A DNA stretch of 64,000 bases from CAVWUA01 sp963758025 (GTDB lineage: Bacteria; Planctomycetota; Planctomycetia; Isosphaerales; Isosphaeraceae), in NCBI GenBank assembly GCA_963758025.1, contig CAVWUA010000003.1, forward strand, positions 372,001 to 436,000, read 5' to 3'. Position 1 is the stretch's first letter; the number at the start of each line of letters is the position of its first letter. The notes beneath the pieces are model-generated. The model searched no databases. It was not told where the DNA came from and was given only the letters and a program-made list of their open reading frames with translations. This document shows positions 1-14,200 of the stretch, piece by piece. The position numbers and the translations under genes are program-made.

Positions 1-3000
1 CAAGGGGTCATCGACGCCGTCAGCGGGATTGATGTCACCGCGGCACGCGACCTGCCCGACAACCTGGAACTGGACCTGCACATCCAGCGCACGGCCACGA
101 TCTCCGTGCCCGTCAACTCAGCCTTCGGCCCCCTGCACCTGACGACCAGCGGCACGCTCGACCTCTCGGTCCTGCTCGATTTTCAGCTCACCCTCGGTGC
201 CCGCTATGCCGGCACCGCCGCGACCCCCTACATCAAGGCGGACAACGACCAGCTTCAGGTCACGGCCACGCTGACCGGCACGAACCTCGCCGCCGCCGCG
301 CAGCTCGGGTTCGTGGACGTGAACGTCGCCAATGGCTCCGCCGCGCTCGTCGCCCATTTCACCATGGACCTCGCCGATCCGGGCACCGGCGCGAATGCCG
401 ACGGGCAGATCACCTTCGCCGAGCTGAACGCCACGCCCGTCACCTCCCTGGTGACGACGAGTCTCGACTCGCCGACCGCCGCGAGCCTCTCGATGGACAT
501 CACCAGCTCGTTGATCTCCGGCACCAGGACCCTGCAGGTCCAGTGGTCCGACATCAACGACGTCACCAGCGCGACATCGAACATCGGCAGCCTGGGGGAT
601 TACCAGGCCCTGGAGCAACTGGCCTCCAGCGTCATCTCGGGCGGCCTGACCGACTTCTCGACCTGGACCGGGTTCGCCAACAACATGACGCTCCTGGGCC
701 GCCCGCTGCCGGTCATCGGCTCGGCCCTGACCGACGCCGTGGACCTGCCGAACCGGCTCAAGTCGATCCTGGTCAACCAGGTCGGCTCGTACGCCACCGC
801 GCAGCGTCTGCGGACCCAACTGGAGAACGTCGGCGCGATCAGCGGGGTCAATGTCGCGCTGAACGCCGGCGTGCTGACGTACACCTTCGCCCTCGACTCA
901 ACCTTCAGCCGTAACGTCCCCGTGGAACTGGGGATGTCCTCGATCTTCGACCTGAGCGTCGATGCCCAGTTGAACCTCTCGGGGCACGTCGCGGGGAACC
1001 TGAGCTTCGGCGTGAACCTGGCCGACCAGACGTTCTTCGTCGCCACGGGGGACGACCCCGACCTGACGATCTCGGCCAAGGTGGACGCGAAGAACGTCAA
1101 CGCGTCGGCCGGCGTCGGGTTCCTCTCGGCCGAGATCAACAACGGCACGCTCGCGCTGGATGCCTCGGTCAATCTCTCGTTGCACGACCCGTCGGGAGAC
1201 GGCAAGATCACCGCCAGCGACCAGCTCGGGGGGATCTCGACGATCCACGAGTTCGTCGGGGTCGATTTCGGCGGATCGGCCAGCATCGCGCTGCCGATCT
1301 CCGCGCCGTCGCTGGGGTTCGCCGAGCACACTTTCACGGCCGAACTGGCCGAACCTGAACGACCCGGCGACCTTCACGAACAACGCGGCCGACTTCGTCG
1401 CGCTGACCGACTTCCGCAACATCACGCCCGAGACGTTCAGCTTCGGCATCAACCAGCTTGGCAACTTCCTGGCGAACCTGGCGGGCAATAGCCTCGGCGG
1501 GACGAACCCGCTCCGGATCAAGCTGCCGTTGCTGAACAAGTCGATCGGGGAACTGATCGACTTCCAGCACTACCTGGAGAACGTGCTGGCCAGCTACACG
1601 AAGATCACCGTCGATGACAACGGGAACCAGATCGAGCCGTTCACGACCACCGAGGGCCTCTTCGCGCTCTTGCAGAGCATTCCCGGCATCGGCGCGGGGA
1701 ACGTCAGCTCGACGCTCGACGCCGACGCGATCCGCTACACGATCCACCTGGACAGGCAGTACACGAAGACCGTGCCGCTGGCGCTGGGGATCGACTCGAA
1801 GATCAGCCTCGACGTGACCGGCTCGATCATGGCGACGCTCGACACGGCGCTCGACCTGACCTTCGGCGTCGCGAAGGACAGCGGTCTGTTCTTCATCGAG
1901 GACAAGGCCGGGCCGGTCTTCACGGTCAGCGGAACGGTCACGACCGATATCGACCTGGCGACGAAGCTGGGCTTCCTCGGCGTGACGATCACCGACGGCA
2001 TGGCCAGCATGGCGGCCAGCCTCGCGCTCGACCTGCGCGACACGAACGCCGACGACGCGGCCGTCGTCGTCCCGGAGGTCGGCTTCGACCCGCCGGCCAG
2101 CCCGGGCAAGATCACCCAGACCGAGCTGACCCTCGCCGCGATTCCGGCGATCGTCACCGCGAGCCTGACGGGCAACGCCTCCGCCTCCTTGCCCCTGACG
2201 GCAACCGTCGGCGCGGACTACTCGCGCAGCGGCACCCTGGCCGTCTCCTGGCCCAACCTGGCGGTCCCGGCGTCGTTCACGCTCGATACGTCGCAGATCG
2301 CCGACATGTTCAAGTTCAACGAACTGTCGGCCGCGAACCTGCTGGACGGCCTGCGCGCCTTGCCGTCCATGCTCCGCAACCTGGCCGGCGCGGGGGCCTT
2401 CGGCAAGGACGTGCCCCTGCTGGGGTCGAGCCTGCGGCAGCTCATCACGCTGGGCGACAAGGTGCAGGAATTCCTCGACAAGGCCGACGCCTTCACCACG
2501 GTCCAGGGGATGGAGACCGCCCTGGAGAACGTGCTGAACAACCCGCTTCTGCCGGTGACGGTGGACGTGACGATCAACCCCGACGACGTGCAGTTCGCCC
2601 TGCGGTTCGAGCGGTCGGTCAGCGACACCCTGAACTTCAACGTCGATCGCGGGATCACGATCGGCGGCGGCGGGCCGACGCTCGGTTTCCAGGTCAACGG
2701 CCAGATCGACGCCAGCGGCGCGATCGGGGTGGACCTTCGCATGGGCCTGTCGTTCGCCTCGGGGCTGGCGCCGACGGAGCGGTTCTACATCCTGGCCGGT
2801 TCCGACAGCGCGGCCGACCTGCGGGTGAAGGTGACGACCCCCTCGCCGTTCAACGCGACGGCCTCGCTCGGCCTGCTGACCGTCGGCATCCAGGGGGGCA
2901 CGGCGACCGTCGCGGGCAAGACCGGCGGGGCGATCGACCCCTCGAAGGACGCGACGTTCCACCTCCAGCTCGCCGATCCCGGCACCGGCGCCGCGGCCGA

Positions 3001-5200
3001 CGGCAAGATCACGCTCGGCGAGTTGCTCTCCCCCAGCTCGGCCTTGAAGGTCATCACCAACGCCACGACGACGATCAACGGCGCCGCGAAGATCGAGCTC
3101 CCGCTGGCGCCGATCTCCGGCGTCACCCCGGCCGGGGCCAATCCGAAGCTGACGCTCAACTGGGCCGACCTGGGCAACCTCTCCAGCCTGACGGTGACGG
3201 ATCAGGACCTCGATTCCTACCTGGCCGGGGCCACCAATTTCAACGCGGACACCGCGCTGGCCGGCATCGAGGCGATCATCAACCTGATTCAAGGCTGGTC
3301 GAACGTCGATTTGATGAACACGAAGATCCCGTTCATCAACAAGAAGCTGTCCGACGTGTTCGACTTCGCGTCGAAGGCGCTGGCCTTCTTCAACGCGATC
3401 AAATCGGCCAGCCCGGGGAACTCGACGGCCTTCGACACGGCCGTGATGAACGCCCTGAGCGCCGCCGGCCTGAGCGACGCGGCGGTCAAGTCGATCACGC
3501 CGAGCAGCAACTCGGCCCGCCACGACCCGGCGAACGGGCGGTTCGAGTACAAGCTGCACCTGGAGTTCGACCTGCTTCGCGCGGACGAGTCCCTGAGCTT
3601 CGACGGCCTGCCGTTCAACTTCGCGTTCGAGGGGACGGTCAAGCCCCACGTGACGTTCACGCTCGACCTGGGCTTCGGCATGAACCCGGACGAGGGGTTC
3701 TTCCTGGTGGACAGCCAGGCGATCAACCCGGCCAGCCCGCCCGAGTTGCAGCTCGACGCGGGGATCGCCGCGACGTTCGACAAGATCGGCGGCAGCTTCG
3801 GGCCGATCGCCTACGGCGTGCGCAACGGCACGGGCGACATCAGCTTCCATCTCGACGTGGACCTGAAGGACCCGAACAACTCGGGAGGGCGGATCACGCC
3901 GAGCGAGATCCTCGGCAACTTCACGTCGGTCGTCCGGCCGTCGCTGGGGGGCTCGGCTGGCCTGATGTTGCCGATCGGCCTGCGGCTGGGGGAGACCGGG
4001 CCGGGGGTCACGACGACGTTCCAGCTCGGCTGGGACGCCAGCCAGCCATCCACCGTCACCTTCGGCCCGTCCGGCAGCACCGACCCGGCCAACGCCTTCA
4101 CCGCCGTCAGCTTCGAGATGGGTGAGGTCGTCGGCGACGTCATCGGGCCGATCCTCCAGAAGATCAAGACGTTTAACCCGCTGCCGCAAGAGCTGATCGA
4201 CCTGATGCTCACCCCGTTGCCGATCATCAACCAGACGCCGCTCGACCTGCTGGCCGGGGCGACCGGGGCCAAGGAGATCAAGCTCCTCTTCCAGATCGCG
4301 CAGGTCGTCAACTCGATCCCGACCGGCGGCAACGCGATCGACCTGAGCCCCTTCTTCGCGGACGAGGAGGCCCCCGGAAACGCCGGCTCGGGCAGCCCGA
4401 CCGGCGGGAACTCCGGCCCGTTCGACTCGTTCTTGATGAACCTCAAGAACAACTTCGACATCACCCTGCCGATCATCGACAGCAACAACGACGGCAGCTT
4501 CGACGCCGGCAACGTCATCCAGATCCTGCTCGGACAGGACGTGGACCTGATCCGCTGGAACCCCGCGCCGTTCTCGTTCACGAAGGATTTCGAGATCCGC
4601 TTCCCGATCCTCTCGTATGGCATCCCCTTCATCGCCAACGCGACGATCTATGGCTCGATCATCGGCGGGTTCGGCTTCTTCGGCGACCTCGACCTCGGCC
4701 TGAGCAGCCGCGGCATCACCCACGTCGTCAACACCGGCGACCCGCTCGACATCCTCGACGGCTTCTTCATCGGCGATAACAAGCCCGACCCCAACGGTGA
4801 GGACCAGTTCGAGGTCGGCTTCACGGCGTACATCGGCCTGGAGATCTCCGGCGTCATCACCATCCTCGGCTGGGACGGCGTCAAGGTGTATGGCCGGGGC
4901 GGCGTCCGCGGCATCATCGGCCTGGATCTCGCCGACGTGCAGTACGATGCCACCGGCGCCATGGTCGGCCGGGTCGGGCGGCTCGACGACGGCGGTGACA
5001 ATCGCATTTATCTGGATGAGATCAATTATTTGATCCAGAATTACGGATTCCAGTGCACGCTGACCCTGGGCGGCACCCTGGAGGCGTTCCTCGGCATCGG
5101 GGCGAAGCTGAGCCTGCCGTGGCCCTTGCCCGACATTGACCTGTATTCCGAGGTGACCTTCCCGATCGCCAACTGGGAATTGCCCTGCGACCCGCTGCCG
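1..5200 (+). repeat. Five ~290-aa repeats with Asp-rich calcium-like loops (N-terminal part of the giant protein)
   Basis: The same unit recurs about every 800-940 bases. Its landmark is an acidic loop of the form DPGTGA-ADGKIT-EL, seen near 385, 1180, 2030, 2970 and 3860. Each unit also has a W-[AS]-D-L strand, a helical stretch resembling LLGSSLRQLI, and a closing LTFGV/FF-D strand. The DxxGDGxIT loops resemble EF-hand or dockerin calcium loops, but binding is inference. I do not recognise a named family. After the fifth unit (about 4400-5200) comes a non-repeated stretch rich in Gly and hydrophobic strands, ending in a proline-rich linker (PLPPTP). Confidence 0.65.
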
Positions 5201-8200
5201 CCGACCCCCGTCGCCGAGAAGAACGGCAATGCGCTGACCATGTATCCCGACGCGGACACCGAGGGGAAGATCATCCAGGTGGTCGTCCGCCGCGACTCCG
5301 ACGGCACGCCGCAGTCGGTGCGCATCACCAAGTCGAGCCAGTCGGGGACGAACTACGAGGATTACTCGCTCACCGATCCGGCCGCCGCGAAGTACATCGG
5401 CGCCGGTAGCGGGATCAACACGCTGTTCATCGAGGGGACCGACGGGGACGACACGATCTCGATCGACCCGGCCCTGACCGACCTGACCGGCATCCAGTAC
5501 ATCCACGTGGACGCCAAGGGGGGCAACGACGACATCGACTTCGGCCTGATCAAGCCCGAGGACGCCGGCCTGCTCGGCACGACGATCGACGGCGGCTCCG
5601 GCGACGACACGATCAAGGGGACCTTCGCCCCCGACTCGATCATCGGCGGCGAGGGGAACGACGTCATCACCGGCGACGACGGGAACGATACGATCTACGG
5701 CGGCCTGGGCGACGACGTGCTCTCCGGCGGCGCGGGGGACGACTCGATCTTCGGCGAAGCCGGCGCGGACCAGATCTACGGCCACTCCGGCCACAACTAT
5801 CTCGACGGCGGCACCGAGGCCGACACGATCAACGGCGGCGACGACGGCAACGAGGTCTGGGGCGGCAGCGGGGCCGACCAGATCTCCACCGGCAGCGGCG
5901 CCGACGTCATCCACGGTGGCCTCGGGAACGACCGCATCTTCGCCGGGGCGGGCAATAACACGATCACCGGCGATGAAGACCCCGATTACATCGACGCGGG
6001 CGACGGCAACGACACCATCACCGGCGGCACCGGCGCCGACGAAATCCACGCCGGGGGTGGGAACAACGTCATCCAGGGGAACTCCGGCGCCGACATGATC
6101 TACGCCGGCGCGGGGAACGACAACATCGACGCCGGCACCGAGAACGACACTGTGGACGCCGGCGGCGGCAACAACACGGTCCTCGGCGGCGACGGCCACG
6201 ACATCATCACCACCGGCAGCGGTGGCGACTCGATCGACGCCGGCCCGGGGAACGACCGCGTCACCACCTCCGGCGGCAACAACACCATCTACGGCCGCGC
6301 GGGGCTCGATACGATCATCTCGGGGGCCGGGATCGACTGGATCGACGCCGGCACCGAGAACGACAACGTCTCCGCGGGGGACGGCAACAACACCATCTTT
6401 GGCGGCGACGGCAACGACACGATCGTCTCGGGGGCCGGCAACGACTCGATCGACGCGGGGCTGAACGACGACAGCGTGACCGCCGGCAACGGCAACAACA
6501 CTGTCCTCGGCGTGGACGGCAACGACACGATCGTCACCGGGACCGGCAACGACTCGATCGACGCCGGCAGCGGCAACGACAGCGTGACCGCCGGCAACGG
6601 CCGCAACCGCATCTTCGGCCGTACGGGCAATGACACGATCGTCAGCGGCAACGAAGAGGACTACATCGAGGGGGGCGACGACAACGACTCCATCACCGCC
6701 GACGACGGCAAGGACACGATCTACGGCGGCGCCGGCAACGACACGATCTATGCCGGTCGTGGGATGGATATGCTGTACGGCGGCACCGGTAACGACCTGA
6801 TCCACGGCGGCGAGCAGGACGACTACTTCGAGTCCGACCTCGGCGACGACACGCTTTTTGGCGAGGACGGGAACGACCTGCTCGTTCAGGTCGTGGACGC
6901 CGATCAGACCCTCACCCAGACGAGCCTCACCGGCCTGGGCAGCGACACCCTCGACGGCAAGATCGAGCGCGTCTTCCTCTTCGGCGGCGCGAGCAACAAC
7001 GCGTTCGACGTGACCGGCTGGACCGGCATCGCCCACCTCGACGGCGGCGGCGGAACCGACCGCGTCGTCTCGTCGAACGACGCCGACTTCCTCCTGGCTG
7101 ACTGGAGCCTCACCCGGACCCGTCCCACCGACGTCAGCCGCTTCGAATTGACCTCGATCGAGCGGGCGACCCTGACCGGCGGCCCGAGCCGCAACCTCTT
7201 CGACATCGAGCGCTGGACCGGCCAGGCCACCCTCGACGCGGGCGACGGCGAGGATCTCCTCCAGGCGGAAATCGATACCGACTTCACTCTGACCGACGCG
7301 AGCCTCGTCGTCGCCACCGGGGCCTTGTACACGCTCGCCGGGTTCGACCGCGTCCAGCTCACCGGCGGCCCCGGCGCGAACAAGATCGACGCCTCCGGCT
7401 TCAGCGGCCCGGTCTCCCTCTACGGCCTCGGCGGCAACGACACGCTCCTCGGCGGGAGCGGCGACGACCTGCTCGACGGCGGCGCGGGGATCGACTCCCT
7501 GGTCGGCAACGCGGGCCTCGACGAGTTGATCGCCGGCCCCGGCACCTCGGCCACGCTCGACGGCGGCCCCGGCAACGACATCCTCCGCGGCTCTCCCGAC
7601 GGCGCGGACAGCATCACCGGCGGCGCGGGGCGCGATCATATCTTCGGATATGGCGGTAACGATTTCATCGACGCCGGCGCGGAGAGCGACACGGTCGAGG
7701 GGGGGGACGGCGACGATGCGATCTACGGCGGCGCGGGGTCCGACCTGATCGTCGGCGGCCTCGGCCATGACGTGATCTACGGCCACTCCCTGAGCGGCGC
7801 CGGGGACGACAGCGCGATCGATTACCTCTACGGCGACCTCGGCACGAACGGCAACGAACCCGGCTCGGGCCGGGACCGGCTGTTCGGGCAGGGGGGGAAC
7901 GACTACCTTTTCGGCGAAGGGAACGACGACTTCATCGACGCCGGGGCCGGAACCAGCAACATCGTCGATTACGGCACGGGTGAGTCGGGCAACCCGGCCG
8001 ACTTCGTTCCCCCGACCGGGACGCCCGCCCCGTCGCCGATCAGCGTCACGCCGACCATCCCGCCCGCGACCCTGCCGACCCTGCCCGACGCGCTCGGGCG
8101 CTGGACCGAACTGGGCGGAACCGCGACCGGAGGGGGCCTCAGCGGCGACCCCGGCCTGTCGTTCGAGCCGAGCATCGTCGCCGGCGCGGCGTCGCAATTC

Positions 8201-11200
8201 GTCGCGTGGGCCGACAACCGGAGCGGCCGGTTCGCCATCTACGTCGCCCGGCACGACACGACCGGCTGGGCCGAGCTGGCCGGCAGCGCTCACGGATCGG
8301 GCATCAGCAGCCCCGGAATCGACGCGAGGCAGCCGAGCCTCACGCTCGATGCCAGCGGCAATCCGGTCGTCGCCTGGATCGAGGCCGGCGACGTTCACGC
8401 CGCCCGGTTCGACCCGACGGCGGGCGGCGGCGCCGGGGGCTGGGTGGCCCTCGGTTCCGGCGTCGTCAGCACCTCCGGCCTGGCCAGCCACCCGAGCGTG
8501 GTCCGCCTCGCCGGTTCCCTGGCCGTCGCCTGGCTCGACACGACGAGCGGCGTGGCGAATGTGTACGCAAGCACGTTCAACGGCTCCACCTGGTCCCCCC
8601 TGGTCGCCGGCGCGACGAGCGGGCAGGGGATCTCCGGCTCGGCAAGCGCCGTGACCGACCTGGCCGTCGCCACCGACGGCGGCACGAAGGTCGCGTTCGC
8701 CTGGAGCCAGTCGGTCGGCGGCACTCGGCAGATCTACCTGCGGCAGTACGACGGCGGGACCCTCGCGGCGCTCGGCGGCTCGGCCTCGGGCGGCGGCCTG
8801 AGCAACACGAGCGGCAACAGCGTCTCCCCGACGCTCGCCTACCAGGGGAGCAGCCTGTTCGCCGCCTGGCAGACGGTCGTCTCGGGCAAGCCGGAGATCT
8901 ACGCGGCCCGCTTCAACGGCAGTGCGTGGGTGGATGCGGGGGCCGGCTCCCGATCCGGCGGCGGCGTCTCGCAGACCGGCGGGGCGAGCGCTCCGCGTCT
9001 GGCTTCCGGCGGCGGAGCCTTGCAGTTGCTCTGGACGAACGACCGCGTGTCCAGCCTGACGGGGAACACGGTCAACCTCTACGCCCGGCGCTGGAACGGC
9101 TCGGCCTTCGTCGAGGAGGTGCCGGGGGACGCGAGCGGCCGGGGGGTCGCCACGGTCGTCAACAATCCGGCCTCGCTGACCCTGGCCGTCGATGCCGCCG
9201 GGCACCCGTTCGCCGCCTGGACGGACGCCAGCACCGGCACCGCCGAGATCAACGTCCGGGCCAACACCGCGGCGGCCGTCAACCGCGTCTTCTACGTCAA
9301 CGACGGCCTGACCCTGGGGGACTCCTACGCGACGATCCCCGGCAACGACGCCAACGACGGTCTCGCCCCGAACCGGCCCAAGGCCTCGATCCAGGCCGTG
9401 CTCGATGCCTACGACCTCGGCCCCGGCGACGTGATCCTCGTCGATGCCGGCACCTACAGCGGCACGGTGACCCTCTCCGCGAACGATGCCGGCGTGGCGA
9501 TCGTCGGCGCCACCGACATGCCGACGATCCTCAGCGGTCTGGTCACGATCGACGGCGCCGACGGCGTGGGACTCAAGGGCCTCGTCCTGAACGGCGGCGT
9601 TCAGGTTACCGCCAGCAGCGACGTGGCGATCGAGGCGAACACGATCGGCGGCGCGGGCGTGGTCCTCAGCGGCGGCGCCGGAACCAGGTCCTGCACAACG
9701 TCATTAACCCGAGCGGCACCGGCGTCACCCTGACCAACGCGACCGACGCCCCCCTGGTCGCCTTCAACACGATCACCGGCGGCTCGACCGGCATCGCCGT
9801 CAACGGCACCGGCTCCACCGCGCCTGATCGTCAGTGGCAACCGGCTCTCCGGCAGCGGCACGGGGCTGAACCTCGCCGCGGCGGCCAGCGGCCGGATCGA
9901 CGGGAACGACCTCTCGGCGACCGGCACGGCCTTGCTCATCAACGCGCCATTCAACGGCCCGATCGCCGACAACACGATCCACCACTCCGGCACCGGCGTC
10001 GGCTATCACGCCCGCGCGGCCCTCGTCGGCAATGACATCCATGACAACGGGACCGGCATCGACTCCGACGTGGACAGCGCGACCGACGGCCTTGGCTTCG
10101 TGGATATGTCCCGGCCGAACCACATCCACGCCAACACGACCGGCGTGCAGCTCGACGGCCGGATGCAGAACCAGTTCATCGAGGGGAACACGACCGGCGT
10201 CGCGGGCAGCGGCCTTCTCGGTGGCGACACCTTCGACACGGCCAACCGGATCGAGCGGAACACCCTGGGCGTCGATTTTGACGGCACGATCCAGTTCAAC
10301 CGCATCGGCGAGAACCAGACCGGCGTCCATCCCCGCAGTGGGCAGCTCATCGCCCATAACGTCTTCTACCGCAATACGCAGACAGCGCTCGAAATCAGCG
10401 GCCTGAACACGCTGCAGGTCATCAGCAACACGTTCTATGCGGTCGAGGGGGACAACATCCGGGTCGAGGATATCTCCAGTAACATCGAGATCCGCGACAA
10501 CATCCTCTGGGCCGAGCAGGGTTACGACATCTACGTCGCCAATGACAGCCAGAACGGCTACTTCAGCGACTTCAACACGCTGCACGCCGGCCCCACCGGC
10601 AAGATCTTCTACTGGACGAAGGATTTCAACGACATCCTCGATCTTCAGGCCGACGTCGCCCGGTTCGAGCTGCACTCGGTCGGCCGCACGGTCGTCCATC
10701 CCGACTGGTCCGAGCCCCGGTTCCTGAACCTCGCGCAGGACGATTACCGCGTCTTCGACCTCGTCGCCGGCCAGCGCTTCTCCAGCCCGTCGGTGGACAA
10801 CGCCGACCCGCTCACCGACAAGGGCCTGCCGGCGTCGTATCAGAACCTGCTGACGAACGCCGGGTTCGAGTCGGGCGTCTCCGACTGGAAGACCAGCCTC
10901 GGCGCGACGACCCGTTCGAACAGCCCGGCCCCCTACGAGGGTTCGAATTACTTCTTCTCCGGGGGGATCGCCGAAGGGTTCGCCGAGCAGACGGTCGATC
11001 TGCTGGCCGCCGGCTACTCGACGGCGCAGCTCGACTCCCAGGACCTCGTCATCGTGTATGGCGGGCGCGTCCGCTCGCTGAGCGAGTCCCCGATCGACGA
11101 GGGGATGATTACGCTGACGTTCCTCGACGCCGACGGCGTCCAGGTCGGCTCGACGGTCGGCCTGGCCGAGGCGTCGAACACGACGACGCGCTGGGAGCTG

Positions 11201-14200
11201 ATCGGCGGCCGTCGCGTGATCCCGGCCGGCACGCGGCAGGTCAAGTACCGCTTCCAGGCCGACCGCCAGAACGGGACGAGCAACGACAGCTATCTCGATT
11301 CGGCCTTCCTGTACGCGATGAACGAGTCGGTGGTTCCCGACCAGGGGGCCTACGGCAACACCTCCGCCGAGGACGCCGCGCCGGTCACGCCGCACATCGC
11401 CTTGCGGTCGCCGGACCTTTACCTCGACTGGGAGCGCGACAAGCCGCGGTCGATCCGCTGGGAGTCGTACAGCAACGACTTCGGCGGCCTCGAATCGAAC
11501 GTGCGGATCGACCTCTATCAGGACGGCCCCGGCGGCCCCGAGTTCCTCCTGAACATCACGACCTCGACGGCCGACGACGGCGATTTCACCTGGATTCCCT
11601 CGACCAGCGGGATCGGGTTCGGCACGTATGGCCTGCGCATCCAGGTCTCGTACACGCTCGACCCGTCGGTGTACGATCGCAGCACCGAGTCGTTCACCGT
11701 CCCCGAGAGCGGCAACGTGTACTGGGTGGACGACGCGAGCAACACCGACGACGAGTACACGCCGGGTGCCGTCGGCTCGAACCGCAATACCGGCAAGCTC
11801 GCCACCGCCCCCAAACCCAACCCGGTGAACGTCCTCCGGGTGTACGAGGTCAGCGGCGGGGCGACGATGAACATCGACAGGGGTGTTTACCCCTTGATCG
11901 ATACGATCACCCTCTCGGCCGTGCCGGGCGTCGGCCTGGGGACGGACCGCGGCTTCCTGATGCGCGGGCCGACGGACACGGCGAAGACCGCCGAGCTGGT
12001 CCCGGCCATCCCCAACAACGCGAGCCAGACGCTCATCGACATGGTGGACGCGGACCTCATGCAGATCCGCTTCCTGACCCTGACCGGCGGGCGCTACGGC
12101 CTGCACGCCAACAGCGGCTCGACCGGCCTGACGGCCGAGGGCCTGACCGTCCGGGACAACGCCGACCACGGCATCCTGATCGAGAACGGCAGCGACTTCA
12201 CGATCCTGAAGGACATCACGACGATCAACCACGCGGGCAACGCCGACGGCCTGCACATCGCCGGGGGGGCCGGCGGGGTGATCGAGAACCTCATCAGCAA
12301 CAACAATCACTACGGCCTGTACACCTCGGGCCTCACGCACGTTGACGATCATGGGGGCTCAGGTCGGCTTCAACCGCAGCGCCGGGATGTACCTGAGCGG
12401 TTCGAACGCGAGCACGCTGATCCAGGACGCCGACGTTCACGACAACTTCGGCCCCGGCATCCAGATGGGCAACGGCACGATCCGGGACAGCCAGGTTCAC
12501 GACAACATCGGCACCGGCATCGACGCCGACACGCTCGTGCTGGAGAACGCGCAGGTCTTCGCCAACACCGATGGCGTCGCGCTGAACGGCGGCTCGATCA
12601 CCGGCAGCCAGATCTACGGCAACGACGGCAAGGGAATCCACGCCCGCACCCGCGCGATCACCGTCCAGGGCAACACGATCGCCTCGAACGATTACGGCCT
12701 CTATTCGTCGATCTACTACTACGATAGCTCAGCCGTTCGTCATCCAGAACAACCTGTTCTACGACCACTCGACCGCCGCGATCCGCCTGACGACTCCAGG
12801 ATCGTCCTCCTATGAGATCGTGAACAACACGATTTATGAGCCCGAGGCGGACGGGCTCTACGGCTCGGCCACCGACGCCATCCACCTGCGCAACAACATC
12901 ATCTGGACCGGGCAGGGGTACGGCATCCGGATCGCCAACGACAGCCAGATCGGGTTCACCAGCAACTTCAACCTGCTGTACGCGACCGGCGGCGGCAAGG
13001 TCGGCTACTGGCAGGGGGATCGGAACACGTTGACGGACTGGCAGTTCGCCACGTTCCGCGACGGCGACAGCTTCTCGGCCGACCCGCTGTTCGTCGCGCC
13101 GACCGGCGCCGACGGCATCCTCGGCGCGCAGCTCGCGCGCGGCCTGAACTTCGAGGGGTTCGCCAACCGGACGCTCAGCGGCACGCCGGCCGTCACCGGC
13201 TACGTCGATCGCGTGATCGACTTCAGCGAGTATCAGAGCTTCCGCGGCCTGCCGAACGACAACCAGTCGTTCCGCTGGTCGGGCCAGGTGTACTTCCCGG
13301 AGGCGGGGGATTACACCTTCTACATCTATGCCTATGGCCCCCAGCGGCTGTTCGTCGGCGACCCGAGCACCCCGTTGATCGACGACTTCGACAACCCGTC
13401 GAACGCGGAGCGGAGCGCGACCTACCACGCCAGCGCGGCGGGCTGGGTCACGATCCGGTTCGAGGTCGCCGACGACGGCTATTACACCCAGCCCCGGCTC
13501 CGCTGGAGCCTGCCCGACTCGCCGAACCTGATCCAGTACATCCCCCCGCGCTACCTGACCACCGGCCAGGCCGTCAGCACCGGGCTGGACGACAACTTCC
13601 ACCTCCAGTCGATCCACGGCAGCTTCAAGCCCGGCACCGGCTTCACCGCCGATGCCGGACAGAGCCCCGCCATCGACCGCGGCGACCCGGCCGACGCCTT
13701 CACCCTGGAACCCGCGAACAACGGCGGCTACATCAACCTCGGCGCCTTACGGCAACACGGCGGAAGCCTCCAAGAGCCCCGCGCAGTATATCCTCGTCAC
13801 CAACCCGAACGGCGGCGAGAAGCTGCCGCAGAAGACCACCTACAGCGTGCGCTGGCGGTCCGACGGCTTCACCGGCAACGTCCGCATCGAGTACTCCGAC
13901 TCCGGCCTCGGCGGGCCGTACAAGGTCCTCGCCGACAACGAGCCGAACGACGGCTCCTACGACTGGTCGATCACCCAGAAGCTCAACCCGTCCGACCCGA
14001 ACGGCTACAACGTCTCGGACCAGTACGTCATCCGGATCGTGTCGATCGGCACCCCCGCCGTGCTCGACCGCACCGATAGCCTGTTCAGCGTCCTGCCGCC
14101 GATCACCGCGTACTACGTCAACGACGGCTCGAACACCGGCGACGAGTACACCGCGGCCCTCGGCGACGACGCCAACGACGGCCTCACCCCCGCCACGCCC

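Noticed and set aside
1334..9205. Antisense open frame of 2,623 codons on the minus strand
   Set aside because: Shadow of the high-GC plus-strand gene with C/G-ending codons. The translation is a low-complexity Arg/Val/Asp string with no domain, whereas the plus strand has clear repeats.
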